DNA of 64,000 nt from Epiperipatus broadwayi. Its lineage: Eukaryota > Onychophora > Udeonychophora > Euonychophora > Peripatidae. The stretch covers positions 53,706 through 117,705 of the forward strand of contig JAQFVV010007267.1 of NCBI GenBank assembly GCA_028023455.1. The letters run 5' to 3'. The notes under the pieces were generated by a model, which was not told the DNA's origin, did no database searches, and was given only the letters and a program-made list of their open reading frames with translations. The position numbers and the translations under genes are program-made. Each line of letters starts with the position of its first letter. Within the stretch, counting starts at the first letter, position 1. Positions 1-12,110 of this stretch are shown one piece after another.

Positions 1-431
1 CACAAAAAAAATGTCAAAATTAATATTACACAAGACATTTATTTGTTGATATCATTTTTAATCTTGCTAGCATAAAAGCGTGTAAACCATTTAAGCATTT
101 TGCCAACTGCATCTGGCTGGTTGGTGTACACAAAAGGTCTTCACCTGCTTTGAGGCTACTAAGAATATGAAGTGAACATTAAATATATGTGGTGCTAGCA
201 AGCAATACTTTGAAATTTAAAACTTTTAACATGATATCATATTGGATATTTGTAATTATAAGACCGAGATACATATAATTAATTTTGACACAGACAAAAT
301 ATTTCATTTATTTTACCCCTTGCTTTAATCTATAGACTCTTACTACTTTTTTAACAATAACTTTCTTACTGTCATGAACACGTATAAACAAATGTATAAT
401 ATATATACTGATCTAGTACATGTATAATTAA
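1..431. other. Gene-free AT-rich stretch
   Basis: I see no reading frame, RNA gene or repeat structure here. The sequence is ordinary AT-rich intergenic DNA that runs into the TA microsatellite at its right edge. Confidence 0.6.
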
Positions 432-432
432 T

Positions 433-525
<93 letters not shown>
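432..525. repeat. (TA)n microsatellite
   Basis: An almost uninterrupted TA dinucleotide run of about 90 bases, with one extra T near 451. It is the first of about ten long TA tracts in the window. Translation through it gives a false Tyr-Ile repeat protein. Confidence 0.95.
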
Positions 526-528
<3 letters not shown>

Positions 529-2370
529 ACTATCTTATTACTTTTCTTTAAATAATTATTTTGACTAATGAATCTTTTACTGAACGAACATTTAAAAAAT
601 AGTCTTGAAAACATTTTTAAGTATAAGAAAAAAATTTACAAAATGACATTTTAATTTATTAAAACATTTCAGTTATGTGTTATGAATCGCATAAGTTTCT
701 CTTAAATATATACAACACTCTTTAAAATATAACTCTCTACAGAAACATTTAATTTATCGAGATCTCAATTGACTGAGTAACTAAAATTATAATTACTGTC
801 TACAGGGTGTGGGGTTTATTAAATCGAAGCCACAACAGTTGGGCAGCCAAAAACATAACCATGTACCTGTCGAAAAACCCACCAACTAAACTGCAAGTCG
901 GATTCAAACTCAGTTGAACCAAACTGAATTCAAACCTAACTCACCTGCTCAGATTAGTAAAATTCTAAATCGACGGCACAGTGCTATGCACCAAGAAACT
1001 AGCTCAATGGTTGGTGAGGATCAGAGACCCCTGAACTGACATTAATATCTGATAATAAACTAACTAAAATAATTTTAAATCTAATCATATGTATATGTTC
1101 AGGTTGCCAACACAGACAGCGAGTATTAACATTAAATTAATTATGAAAGAATTAAGCACTAAGAAACCAAGTGTGTTTAGAAAATATTTAATAATAATAA
1201 TTTGTTTTGTTTGAATTTTAAATAATGATTATATTAATCACCTCTAGCCTTTAACATAGTTTATAATTATAAAAAGAGTGGCAGTCTTTATTATATACCA
1301 ACAAGTATTACACAATATTTGAAAGTCTATGTCTGTGCCCCCAACAAGTAATAAAAGGCAGATAAAGGTATTCATTAGTAAATTAATTTTTACTCTAATC
1401 TTATTACGACAGAATGTGAGATTTATTTTCACATTCGCAAATCCATTCATGAAGAGCAAGATACTTATTTTAGGGCATAACTTAAATCTTTATTAGAAAA
1501 CTTATTTAACTAAATATAACTGAGAATTTGTTCAACTTTAATTGAAATCACTTCGTCATGAATTACATGCATCAGAGCGGGCTTTACTGGAATAGAGAGG
1601 CAATGGTGCTGACAAATTATGAGCTATAAAATGAAATTGAAAGACGATAGCTAGTCGATGATCAAAGTCCTATGGTGGCTTGCATCTGACAAGTTTTATG
1701 CCCTTTGACTAATATGAACAGGAGATGAATTGCTTTCTTCCTCGATTATTTAAAATAAAAGAAATATTATCACCGACCAGCCTAACGGAGCGGAAGATTA
1801 CCCTACATCAGCAACGTTCAGAGATGATGACTTGATAGTCATCGTTTGAATGCTAAAACCCATATAGAATGCTCTATGTGATGACTTGATCAATTTAATT
1901 AAAGTCAAATGAGCTTTTAACTAAAATTATTTTAAAGTATTTGTAAATCATATTAATTATGCCCCAAATATCGTGCCCTTCCTGAATATTAATAGACAGT
2001 GAAAACAATCTGAATTAAAATGTATATAGTTGATTCCTTTATTGACCCTTTTGCAAAAACATTTTAGATTATATGTGAATAACTAAATATTGGTTAATAT
2101 GAGAGAAAACATTTTAAGATTATATATGAATAAATACCCATTGTTGAATACGAGAAAATAGCTAGGGCATAGATTAGAAATGGAGCTAATAATTTATTAT
2201 TAGCCAATTATAAAAATAGCAAACATTTGATCATTTCTTTCAACTCGATGATTAATAGAATTATATAAACCTAGTTCTGATGGGCGAGGATTATTTATAC
2301 AAAGCAAAAAGGACAAAGGAGCTCATCGAGTCGGTAGATTATTGGCATATAATTAAAAATAACAACATTA
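526..2370. other. Gene-free stretch with two less AT-rich patches
   Basis: No gene is recognised. Two patches (about 780-1060 and 1550-1880) are visibly richer in G and C than their surroundings and may be old transposon remnants. Near 1000 the motif AGCTCAATGGTTGG resembles the D-arm/A-box of a tRNA, but no convincing downstream B-box follows, so I do not call a SINE. The reading frame on the minus strand at 1244-1459 has no recognisable domain and looks like chance. Confidence 0.5.
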
Positions 2371-2455
2371 ATAAATTATTTAATAAATATATATATATAT
2401 ATATATAATAAAATAAATTATTTAATAAATATATATATATATATATATAATAAAA
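2371..2455. repeat. Tandem duplication with internal (TA)n
   Basis: A unit of about 42 bases (ATTATTTAATAAA followed by a TA run and AATAAAATA) occurs twice head to tail. It is probably a replication-slippage product around a TA microsatellite. Confidence 0.85.
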
Positions 2456-3560
2456 TAAATGAAGACCACCATCATAAGAAAGGAGAAAGTTAAATTTAAG
2501 GACTAAAGATTGAGAGAATTTATATATTTTAGAATAGCATAAATAAAAGGTGTTACACAGATTATTACATTTATAAATGAGAAGATCTCTTAAAGGGAGT
2601 GTAAAGTAAAGTTCAGAAACTGGCCAGATAGTTTAAGGTTTATTATGGAAATATATTACCCATTTCTTCTGGGGCTGGTTTCCTTAGTTGACACATCCAG
2701 GTTAGTAAAACATAGGCACCATTTGGTCGATTACTTGAACAATATTTTAATAAATTTTCCTGATTTTAGCAGCATGATTGGTCCGGAAAAGATTCAGAAG
2801 CTTCAGTGAAGACCTTCAGGGGACTTCAAAAACCATAGCCACATTCCTGACGTTTAGCCCTTCACCATGATAGGAGCACTATTTGAATTTATGATTTTTA
2901 AAAAGCACAGAAGTTACTGTCACTTTTCTGCAACAAATATCGCTTCTTCTCTCCACACTTTTCACAGCTATATATCCTGTCCTCTGATGCCTTCAGGCTA
3001 GCGCTTCTTTCATTATCAATGTTTTTAGATTTACTGGTTGTTTTAAGATACATTCCTTCGATAAGGCTTTCAAACTCAGTAACTTGAATTCATTTTCTAA
3101 TTAGAAATGAATTCTTAAAATCAGAAAATGATTTTAATTAGGAAATCCTTATCTTTTTTCTAATTAATAAAACTTTAACTATTGTTTTTTGAAAGGGAAA
3201 ATCTGAAAGCTTATCAAAAGAATGTAGCTTTTAATCAATAAAACTTTAACAAATTATTTAAAAATAAAATCAAACATTCCTGCCACAATGAAACTTTTAA
3301 ACAATTATATATATTTAAATATTTACAAATATATACGCACAATCCATGCAGTTATAATACATAAATTCATGAATAATTCTATCATGAATTTATTAATAGA
3401 ATGGATCAATTTAAATCTGAAACTAATTAATTTTAATATGCATTTATGAAATAAGTTATTCTTTATGGAAATTAGCATGGATTGAATGTATAAAGCCCCA
3501 TTGCATTGGAAATTTAAGGTTAGTACTAGGGTTTGAAGTGGGCTTATGGCTAGATGTCAT
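2456..3560. other. Gene-free stretch
   Basis: No gene seen. At 3086-3114 there is a short near-perfect palindrome (GAATTCATTTTCTAA paired with TTAGAAATGAATTC). The part at 2640-3060 is less AT-rich, without a recognisable domain. Confidence 0.5.
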
Positions 3561-3640
3561 GAAGTTAGGATCGAACTCAGATCCGACTGCTTCAATATAT
3601 ATATATATATATATATGTATTGTAACCAGTTGGGTTACAT
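3560..3640 (-). repeat. tRNA-like SINE head split by a TA run
   Basis: On the minus strand the order is: TGTAACCCAACTGGTTACA (resembling a tRNA D-arm/A-box), a TA run, then GCAGTCGGATCTGAGTTCGA continuing TCC, which contains the B-box-like GTTCGATCC. This is the order expected of a tRNA-derived SINE head, with a microsatellite grown between the two promoter boxes. The 19-base box (3621-3639) is palindromic and recurs at 23344-23362 and 37228-37246. The SINE assignment is inference from box similarity. The same motif could instead be a terminal palindrome of the adjacent family A repeat. Confidence 0.4.
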
Positions 3641-6215
3641 GGTACACCCTTAATAATATAGTGTGTGTGTATATATATATGGAAAATAAAGGAAAAGTAG
3701 AAATAAACTCAGAATAAATTTTTGTAGATTTTTTTTTATATTTGCTAAAATAAAATAATTATAAGCAAAGGGTTAAAAAAATAACTCTGATTGAAATAAA
3801 AATTGTTATATAATTTAAATGTTAAAAAAGGTCTTAATAAATATAAATATTGTATTGTTATTATTATTATTCTGATTGTGAAATGTAAAAACACAATACT
3901 TGTTTTTGAAATTTTTTTAATTAATTAAAACATATGTGTTTTTAAAGGGATTAGTGAGATAAAAATACAAACTCTGTTTTTAATCAAGCTGCTGTTATCA
4001 CCTTAGTTGATTCTATAAAAGGGCTCATAACAAATTATCTCCAGTCTGGAAAGTGATTTTAAAGAGAACAGTTATGCTTGTAGTTTTGTAAGAGTTGGTC
4101 GGAAGAGTTTTAATATTTTAAGCAGTAATCAACTAGACCAACTGCAAAATTTGGATAATGATTTTGAAGATAGCAGTATGTTGTTGTCTGTAGCACAGAG
4201 TTTGTGGAAAAGCGACCATGAATTAATGTTGCTGAAGGTAGGAGCTGCTACTATTTTCCTTTACAAGAGTTTTGGTTTTGAAGCTGGGTCACTTCTAAAT
4301 CAATAGCCAGAAAAGAGGACAAAATAGCTAGCAGAGTTATATAAAGCTTCTATGAAGATCTAAGGACGGTCCAGTAGCTGCCTTATAGTTTACTGCAGTT
4401 TTGATTCATGAAGCCAGGGTCACTTCAAATGGATTAACTAGCTGCTTAAATATGTTCTAGAAGACAGCTTGACAAATGCTTGGACTACAAAAGTAAGCTC
4501 ATGGTATGTCAACTAATTACTTGGATACTTTTTTCTGATTATGACAGTCACCAAAAACCAAACTCATCAAGAAAAATCTTCCAGCTTGCTGAAAGGCAGA
4601 GAAACATTGATAAGCGTATATACAGCTGGTGGTGAGTAGCGTTATATATGATAAGGAAGTTTTAAACAATTTCCTTAGTAAAATGACATTTTTATAGCTG
4701 ATAGAAATATATAAAACGATATTAGTTTAAAATCATTTATTAAAAAAGAAAAAACTGTTTCAAGTTATATTTATAATTTAAAAAAAAAAAAAAACTCCAA
4801 AGAAAGTTATAATTTTAATAATCAAGAAAAAGATTTCCAAAAATCTTTTAGACTAAAAAAAAAAGAAAGAAAGAAAGACATTTTAAATCAATTAACTGTC
4901 AAAAATTTGGTATTTCTTATTTTAAAGAAAAAGATTATATTCAGCAAAGAGAATTAAATTGCAAAATAATCTTTAATAATTTTATTGTGATAAATACAAA
5001 TGTTATGTATATAAATTAATGTTTCACACATCTGTGCAAATTATATATACGTGTTTCTGTAAACCTAGTATGTAAAATGTATTTCATTTAACTGAAACTT
5101 TAATTATTTATTATATTTATATATGATTTAAGATTTGGATAATTATTTTGCAGCAAGTCAAATAGGTTATTTCTCACACACACACACATGTATATGTGCG
5201 TATGTTATCAATTATAACACATATGTAAATTTTAATCATTTTTTGTTGTTATTGAATGTCAATTGAAATTGATTAATTGTATATTATAAATCGTGCACCT
5301 GTGTGCCTATATATGTAAAATAACTTGGATTGTAAATTTTAATTTTGTAAATCAATGTAACAATTTAAATTTTGAATAGGGATTATGTAAATTGATCTAA
5401 AAACTTGAAATTTGTAGTAATCTTATAAATTACAGAGTGATGACTGTATTATTGTGTACTTTTCATAATCAGAACCCTTATAAGACCTTATTCACTTTTT
5501 TTGTTATTAATAAACTTATATTTAATTGTTAAAAATTGTATTCCATGATCTCTTGTTCACATACTGTAATAGAGCCCATGTTCTCTGAGCTAGATTTCTG
5601 ACACGGATAAATGGGGATGTGTTTAGTGTTTTGGGCATCCAGAGATGATCATCATCATGCTGGTTGGCACAAAAGAGGATACTCTTTAAAGCTAATGCAC
5701 TATCTTTTATTTTACTTTAGTCTTATTAAAAGTTAAGTTTATAGTTGGCCAGTATATTAATAGTACTTTAGCGGCCAGAGCATTGATGACGATCAGCATG
5801 CTTTAAATGTCCCAGCATTATTGTTCTATTTCTGATTATTGTGTATTTTAATGGATGGGCACTAAACTGGTGCATCCAAGTTATGTTTATATAATTGCCC
5901 AAGCTGGCAAAGGCTCAATAGTTAGCCTGGTCTAAAGAAGCCCCATTTTCCGATCCAGTCACAAGGTTGACTGTTGATTTATATATTTTATTGTACTAAT
6001 TTGTTTATTCCCATCAATGATGATGATAGATGGTTATTTCTCTTTAGTATTTACTTATACTGATATTTACTTTAAAATGCTGGTTGATAATAATTATGCT
6101 TGAGTTGCTCTTTTGAGTTAGCTTTTGGTCTCTCAATGTTCACAGAGATTCTATAATCTCATACTCTTATATCTTTAAATACAATATTTCCACTTTCTGA
6201 ACACCCCATCCTGTT
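3641..6215 (+). repeat. Family A long interspersed repeat, copy 1
   Basis: This stretch shares sequence, in the same order, with 29.0-30.2 kb (plus strand) and 33.7-37.25 kb (minus strand). The shared blocks are: a start rich in AAGTAGAAATAAAC; a block with CTTCCAGCTTGCTGA; a block with TCTCTGAGCTAGATTT and GGGCATCCAGAGA; and a block with GGCCAGAGCATTGATGA. No long reading frame or recognisable domain is present. No terminal repeats typical of LTR or cut-and-paste elements were seen, so the class is unknown. It may be a non-autonomous or decayed element. The end near 6215, beside another TA run, is approximate. Confidence 0.75.
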
Positions 6216-7771
6216 ACAATATATATATATATAGTAACGGTTTATTCCGGCGTAAACACATATATGTATATATGTGGTATACATTTATTACGTATTTCAA
6301 ACATAAGTTTTTGCTTTTTTGTTTAACAAAAATTATAATGTGAACACATATATATGTAGTTGGTTCTGTAATGTACTCTAATTACTCGCCCAGCATATTT
6401 ATGAGCATCAATGATGACCTCAAGTGCCAATCTTACCCTACAAATAAATAAGAATTATGCTGTAAGAGGATGAGTATCTATTTCTGGTGATTAGAACTTG
6501 TACCTCTGGCTAGCTCACTCATGGTTAGTAGTCGATGACCGTGGGAAAGAGGTGGAGGGAACATATAAAAATGTGCATGTAGCACATGAACGATTCGTTT
6601 GCTTTCCTACTTTTTAATACTATTCCAAGAAATTAATATGGGCACACACAATTAAATTTATAACACTACTTAATATTTATTAATACAAAACAAATAATAA
6701 ACACCCCATAGAACCCCATAATTGGATATTGGTTTGTGCCTGAATAAATAAATAACCCGCATGTAAATACACTCGCACAAGTTCATAAATGCAATACACA
6801 AAAATACAGATCATAGCTTGAAAACATTTTCAATCAGGCATTGTCTATTAATGCATATCTTTATACAGGGTATTATTTCAACTTTCTCTTCATTTACTTT
6901 TAACCCTTAATACGCATTATTTAATAGGATGTGCTTTCATTCAGAATAGTTACTATCATTTACGAAAATGTTTGGTTTACCTTGTTTATCTCACCTGGGT
7001 GTAGATTATTAGCAATTTTGCACTGGCTTTGTGCTGTGTGGTATGATTAAAGGATTTCTTTGGTAAAACTTCATAAGGCAATGAATGGCTTCTGGTGAAT
7101 GCTGTTCTTTTCATAGCTTTAGGAAGGGCTTTGCTCCTACATTGACAGCGATGGTAGTATCTCCACAGGATGGATGGAATAACCTGGCCCATTCTGTTCT
7201 TCTACCCTAGCCTGTTTATGATTTTTTGATTATATACTTTTTTCTTTTTACTAACTTTTTTCTATGATCCTGCTCATGGCAGTCACAGTTCTAGAAGACC
7301 TCTAATTTCAGCTCTCTTGACTCTAATTAATTATACAATTGTTCTTTCTTCTTTCATTACACCATGTGGTTTGCGAAATGAAAATCTTTTCAATAACTTT
7401 TCTTTTCTTTGTTTCTTTTATCTATGCTTAGGAATTTCCAATTTACCTTGCAATCTACACTCGAACGTTCATTGTCTCTTATTTTTAACATTTTATTAAT
7501 TAAAATGTCTTTTGTCTCAAGATAGCGATCTGCAATTTTTCGGGTCTTTTCTTTGCAATTAATTCAATTTTTTATAATTTGTAACATTCTTCCTTTAGTC
7601 GACCATCTTGGAATATTTCTTTTTCAATTAAAATAACTTTATACCTTTTTACAAAATTATTACATTTACTCACTCATGCAGCAATATAAACATGCATATA
7701 AATAAATATCAGAGCACAAACCATATAATCCCCCATCCCTCTTATATTTCAATCTGTTTTTTTTATTTACT
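6216..7771. other. Gene-free stretch
   Basis: No recognised gene. It starts with a TA run beside GTTAC/GTAAC, then passes through mixed sequence. A minus-strand frame at 6986-7192 (68 codons) and a plus-strand frame at 7317-7499 have no motif I recognise. The portion 7200-7640 is pyrimidine-rich on the plus strand and may be an old element, but I cannot place it. Confidence 0.45.
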
Positions 7772-7777
7772 TACTTA

Positions 7778-7778
<1 letters not shown>

Positions 7779-7840
<62 letters not shown>
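7779..7840. repeat. (TA)n microsatellite
   Basis: About 60 bases of perfect TA dinucleotides preceded by a short TTAC repeat. It explains the Tyr-Ile frames on both strands in this area. Confidence 0.95.
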
Positions 7841-7844
<4 letters not shown>

Positions 7845-7987
7845 TCGCATACAAGACCACAACGAAAAAAAATAACAATTTACTAAATATTACACTTGAT
7901 CTAATTAGATATGTATGCTCAGTAGTATTACCCTCTGACTTATAACAGTGTTTGAACTCAGCCCTGTTATAATACATATATATATAT

Positions 7988-9497
7988 TGTGACAGAATGG
8001 GTTCGAACCCAGTCACAAATAAATTATTTAATCGGTATACATATATAGATGTTGAGATATATATATATATAATATTTAATTTTGTTATTACGTGGTGGTG
8101 GTTACAAATACATAAACATGGGGGGAGGGTGTCATTTTAAATGATATATATGTGTGTGTGACAAATGCATGTATAAATCAATTAAGTAGTGAAAAGAGAG
8201 AAACTAGATTTTTTGTTTCATGTTGAAAAAACTAAAGTTTCTGGCAGAATGAGATTTATTTTTCTGCTATATTACAATAGAAGCTGCGACATGAGTTTTC
8301 ACATGTCTAACAGATCTGGTTATTCCACATTGAAAATCAGAAGTGAGATAAAAAAAGAAGCTTCTAGAATCATTGGAGGGGGCTATAAAAGTGAGCCACC
8401 CAGAATGCATAGGATCTTTTTTCTGGCAGAGCTACAATAGTGAACACCTAAACAGTTTTAATATTTAAAAATATATAATGGCGATTTCAAAAGACATGTC
8501 AGGGTAAGAGAAGCCGCATTGGATTCAGGCCCCTGATCCCAACCTGCTGCAGCTGCCTCAATAAAACCAGGATGCCTCGAAACAACACATAATTCCAGCA
8601 TGGAATCAAATGAACCTCATCGGCCATCGGACATAAAGATCTCGAATCATTACCTTGAATTGCCTAATTACCTGTGGAACGGAACTAAATAATAAATAAA
8701 TAAAAATTGCTTCTACTACTTCCCGGGAAAGACAGGTAAAAAATTTTAATCATTGATCTTTTTAAATCTTCTTTATAAAAAGGAAATTTTGTATTTTCAA
8801 TAATCAGTGAAGGTGACTTGTGAACTAACTTTATAAGATTTCTTTAAAGCTTTGTTCCATTATGGACATCAGAAAGTAACAAGTGTTTAAAGTCATATGA
8901 TACAAACGTTTTGTAGTATCGATCTTCGCTACTTAAGATATGTATGAGAGAACTATTAAAAGAATGAAGTATGATTGTGATTTGAAATGACAGAGTGCTA
9001 AATATCTTTTTTTTTGATAATATTAAATAAATATATAAAGAAAGTAGAGTATTGACTTAGTTTACTTATTTATAAATCTATTTATTTAGTTTATGATTAT
9101 TTTATTTGTTTTTATGCTTAAAAATAAAAAAAATAAAAGAGAACTCTTTACCCCATTCATAGCTTCTCATGGCTGTGATGTCACCGGACAATGAGATTGA
9201 GCTAGCTGATGGCCAAAACCTCTCTCACATTATGTAAATATTATTCTTGTTGGTAATATATCCACTTTGCGTAATTCTTATATTTGTGTAGTTTGGTGCT
9301 TGGTGTCCTTTGGACAACCATAAATACACATTCGGAATATATTACAGTTGCGAAAATAACCTATAAGTTTGAATAAAAATATTTTAGGTCGAATCACTTA
9401 ATTAAAATAAAAATACACAGGCATGTATATTAATACAACTTATACATATTTGGTAGTACATACCTGTCTAGTGAGAGGTAAACAGGGTTTTGTTACA
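7988..9497 (+). repeat. Left LTR
   Basis: It matches 13951-15440 along its whole length. It begins with a terminal palindromic motif, GTGACAGAATGGGTTCGAAC followed by CCAGTCAC, and ends TGTTACA immediately before the primer binding site. It is expected to hold the promoter and polyadenylation signal; several AATAAA motifs are present. An 83-codon frame inside it (8189-8440) is broken in the other LTR and is not a gene. Confidence 0.92.
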
Positions 9498-9498
9498 A

Positions 9499-9516
9499 TG
9501 GCACCCAACATGGGGC
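9499..9516 (+). other. Primer binding site, tRNA-Lys type
   Basis: TGGCACCCAACATGGGGC starts one base after the left LTR. It matches the complement of the 3' end of animal tRNA-Lys(CUU) except at two positions. Both differences are CG to CA, the expected result of methyl-CpG decay. The tRNA end is recalled from general knowledge, not searched. Confidence 0.8.
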
Positions 9517-9599
9517 TTTGAAGAGAAGTAGAGGGGAATGGGGAGTCTTATGAGATATTAGAAATACGTTAACAAAGCGTTATTTGTTTATAGTATTGC

Positions 9600-9935
9600 G
9601 GGAAAAGTGTTTATAGGTTTTTAAATAGAGAAATCAAACGCAAATCACTTTAAATAGATTAAGGTACATTTGTTTTGTATATATATATATATATATCACT
9701 CAATTAGTTTAAATAAATTAAAATACATGCTGTGTTTCCTTTTTATATCCATTTTAAAATACATGCTGTGTTTCCTTTTTATATCCATTATCAAAGTGGC
9801 ATTTAGTTGGATTATTACGGGAAAAACTTTTATATATATAAATAGATGGTTCAAACGTGAATCACTGTAAATAGAATAAAGTACATTTGTTTGGAATATA
9901 TATATATATATATCGCTCGGATCATTTTAAATAAA
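9600..9935 (+). repeat. Duplications in the retrotransposon leader
   Basis: The untranslated leader holds two related segments of about 120 bases (about 9600-9720 and 9815-9935). Both share GGGAAAA, AATCACT, GTACATTTGTTT and a TA run followed by ATC-CTC. Between them, 9718-9790 holds a nearly perfect tandem duplication of a 34-base unit (AAAATACATGCTGTGTTTCC and on). Whether this is typical of the family or private to this copy is unknown. Confidence 0.8.
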
Positions 9936-10120
9936 GGAAGTGCAACAGGTGAAGAATAGGTGATCCATGATTATTGTTGGTTGGTGAATGAGGTTTCGAA
10001 AGTGAAGTGGCTAACAGGAGGGCAGTGCAGGGTGTGGGATAGGGGAGTGGGTTCGAGACTTCCAACCAGAGATAGAAACCCCAAAGAAATTAATTAAAAT
10101 AATATATAAGGGTGAGAAAG

Positions 10121-10690
10121 ATGGAGAGAGAAAGAAATGAGATGACTAAAATACAGATATTCAAAGGGAAAATGGGGAAAAGCCTGTGGAACATCTAAAA
10201 AGTTTAAAAAGATACTTTTACAGATATGAGATGGGAGAAAGTGGTAAAATAATAGTGGCCGACAGCCACTTGCAGGAGCATGCCTAGGATTGGTGGGGGT
10301 CATTAATGATGAAGCCAAAGATGTTTGGAGAGTATGAGAGGGCTATAAACAAAATATTCTGGAGTGAGGAACTTCAGGAACAGATCAAAGCCCATATCAT
10401 TCAGAAAAGGTTTAAGGAGAAAGGGGAAGAGACACATGTCCAGTTCTTCAGATGTCAGGTGGCACAACTGAGGGAATTAGAGGCATGTAATTTGTCCGAA
10501 AAAACATTTTAAGGATTGTATGCAGTAATCTGCCAAGAGAAGTAATGATAAGCATAAAGGATATATCAAGGAAAAGTGTAAAGGAGGTTGATAGAGTACT
10601 AGGACAATTAGAGATCAGCGAACAGTGGCAGAAAGAAATGAAAGAAGAAAACTGGGACCGGAAGGAGGAAGAAAGTTGCATGGGAAACCT
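10121..10690 (+). pseudogene. gag: Broken gag (capsid-like) region
   Basis: The reading frame shifts several times, but the pieces together resemble a Ty3/gypsy Gag capsid region. They include a DWWGS motif after a stop codon near 10285, then FGEYERAINKIFWSEELQEQ and a helical charged stretch ending near 10512 (stop). Such proteins form the cytoplasmic particle that packages element RNA. No CCHC zinc knuckle was recognised downstream; the 10545-10690 piece is charged and Lys/Glu-rich. The assignment rests on the DWW...FWSEE pattern and on the position between primer binding site and protease. Confidence 0.7.
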
Positions 10691-11110
10691 GATATGTTCT
10701 GATAAGGAATGGATTCCTAAATATGCAAGTGTGGGCTGTCCAAAAACCAAAAATCGAAATAGAGATTGCTGGGAGGCAGGCTGAGGCATTGGTGGATTCT
10801 GGCAGCCAGATCTCTGTGATGTCTGAGGAAGTGTTTACACTAATCATCAGCTGTCAGACTATCATACGGACCCTACCATTAAACCCATCCAAATCAGAAT
10901 GGCAAATAATAAAATTGCTAGGGTTGAACCCAAGCAGGTATGGATGAATCTTGATATCAATGGAAATTCATTTCCTGACATCTTTTTAATTATGAAAAAT
11001 CTGATACATGACATATTGATAGGAACAGATTTTTTGAAATGGTATCGATGTGCAATAGATTTTAAAACCAGTCGGTTTACATGTGAAGGGGAAGCCACCG
11101 AGTTTACCAC
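10690..11110 (+). pseudogene. pol: Broken retropepsin (protease) region
   Basis: The frame starting at 10723 carries EALVDSGSQISVMSEEVF, with the aspartic protease active-site triad DSG at 10795-10803. A frameshift between about 10900 and 10950 moves the match to an overlapping frame, which contains the C-terminal signature HDILIGTDFLKWY (the usual ILG-D-F/W strand). The enzyme normally cleaves the Gag-Pol precursor inside the particle. The active-site triad is intact, but the frameshift disconnects the two halves. Confidence 0.85.
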
Positions 11111-12110
11111 AGCACAGTTACATCAATCAATTGGAGTAATCCAGATAGAAGGGAAAGAGAGTGATATTGAAAAAAAAATCCAGGAGATAATCGTGGCAAA
11201 CAAAGAAGAGAAGGAGGATTTCAGGCAGACATTATATCAATATCATCAAGTATTTTCAGAAGTACCAGGCATAATACCGAGTTTTCAACAACGCATTAAA
11301 CTGAGGCAGGACCAGCCTTTGCAATCGTGTGCATATCCCATGCCATACCAATATAGGGAGGAGGTAACAAACAAGTAAACCAGGTGATAGAATGGGCAAT
11401 AATATCTAAATGTTCATCACCATATTGTAACCCTCTAGTGGTGGTTAAGAAGAAGAGAGGGGCTATTAGATTATGTCTGGATGCGAGACAATTGACCCGG
11501 GCAACAATTCCAGACTGTAACATTCCACCTCCGATACACGAGTTATTGGGAGGACTTAAGGGTAAGTGGGTATTCTCAACATTCGACCTGACAACCAGTT
11601 ACTGGTAGATCCAGCTCCACCCAGAGAACTGGCAATATATAGCTTTTCAGTATGGAAGACACTCATACCAATTTAACAGAATGCCATTTGGGCTCATAAA
11701 TAGCGGGGCTGGTTTGTTAAGGTGTCTAGACCAAGTGTTGGTGGATGAAATCAAGAAACACATAAATATGTACATTGATGACATATTGATAGCCTCATCG
11801 AGTTTTGAGAAGCATCGAAAAGATGTTGAGATATTTCTTCGGGAATGTCAGAATAAGGGTATCAAATTCAATTTTTTAGTAGTATGATGAAAGATGAAGT
11901 TACATTTTTGGGTCACTTGGTGGGAGCCCAGGGGATGAAACCCCACCTGGACAAGGTATCGGCCATCAAGGAGTTTCTTAAACCTAAATCTCGAAAGCAG
12001 GTACGGTCATTTTTGGGTCTTTGTAACTTCTACAACCGATTTCATGAGTGACTGGCTGAATGGACAGAACCTTTGGTTAGATTATTGAGAAAAGGTACAC
12101 CCTAGAAATT
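11111..12110 (+). pseudogene. pol: Broken reverse transcriptase
   Basis: The N-terminal RT signature (QVFSEVPG) lies near 11250. It is followed by a stop/frameshift near 11376, then CNPLVVVKKKRGAIRLCLDA with the palm motif DARQL. FDLTTSYW follows and is cut by an in-frame TAG at about 11606. Next come MPFGLINSGAG and the catalytic YIDD at 11771-11782. Beyond 11890 the frame shifts again, to VTFLGHLVGAQGMKP and RSFLGLCNFYNRF, the thumb/connection that leads to RNase H. The catalytic aspartates survive, but at least three lesions separate the pieces. This enzyme copies the element RNA into DNA. Confidence 0.93.

Noticed and set aside
432-614. Frames rich in alternating Tyr and Ile (432-614, 7692-7886, 7771-8016, 15383-15568, 32612-32926)
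   Set aside because: They are translations of TA microsatellites and have no coding value.
990-1040. A tRNA gene or SINE suggested by AGCTCAATGGTTGG
   Set aside because: Only the A-box region looks right. There is no matching B-box at the proper distance and no acceptor stem.
3641-6215. Family A as a Helitron or LTR element
   Set aside because: No CTRR end with hairpin and no direct terminal repeats could be demonstrated, so the class is left open.
8189-8440. 83-codon frame in the left LTR
   Set aside because: It lies wholly inside the LTR, and the corresponding frame in the right LTR is broken. It is not expected to be a gene.
10448-11110. Minus-strand frames opposite the LTR element (10448-10789, 10608-10847, 10862-11110, 13190-13573)
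   Set aside because: Shadows of the gag, protease and integrase sequence on the other strand.
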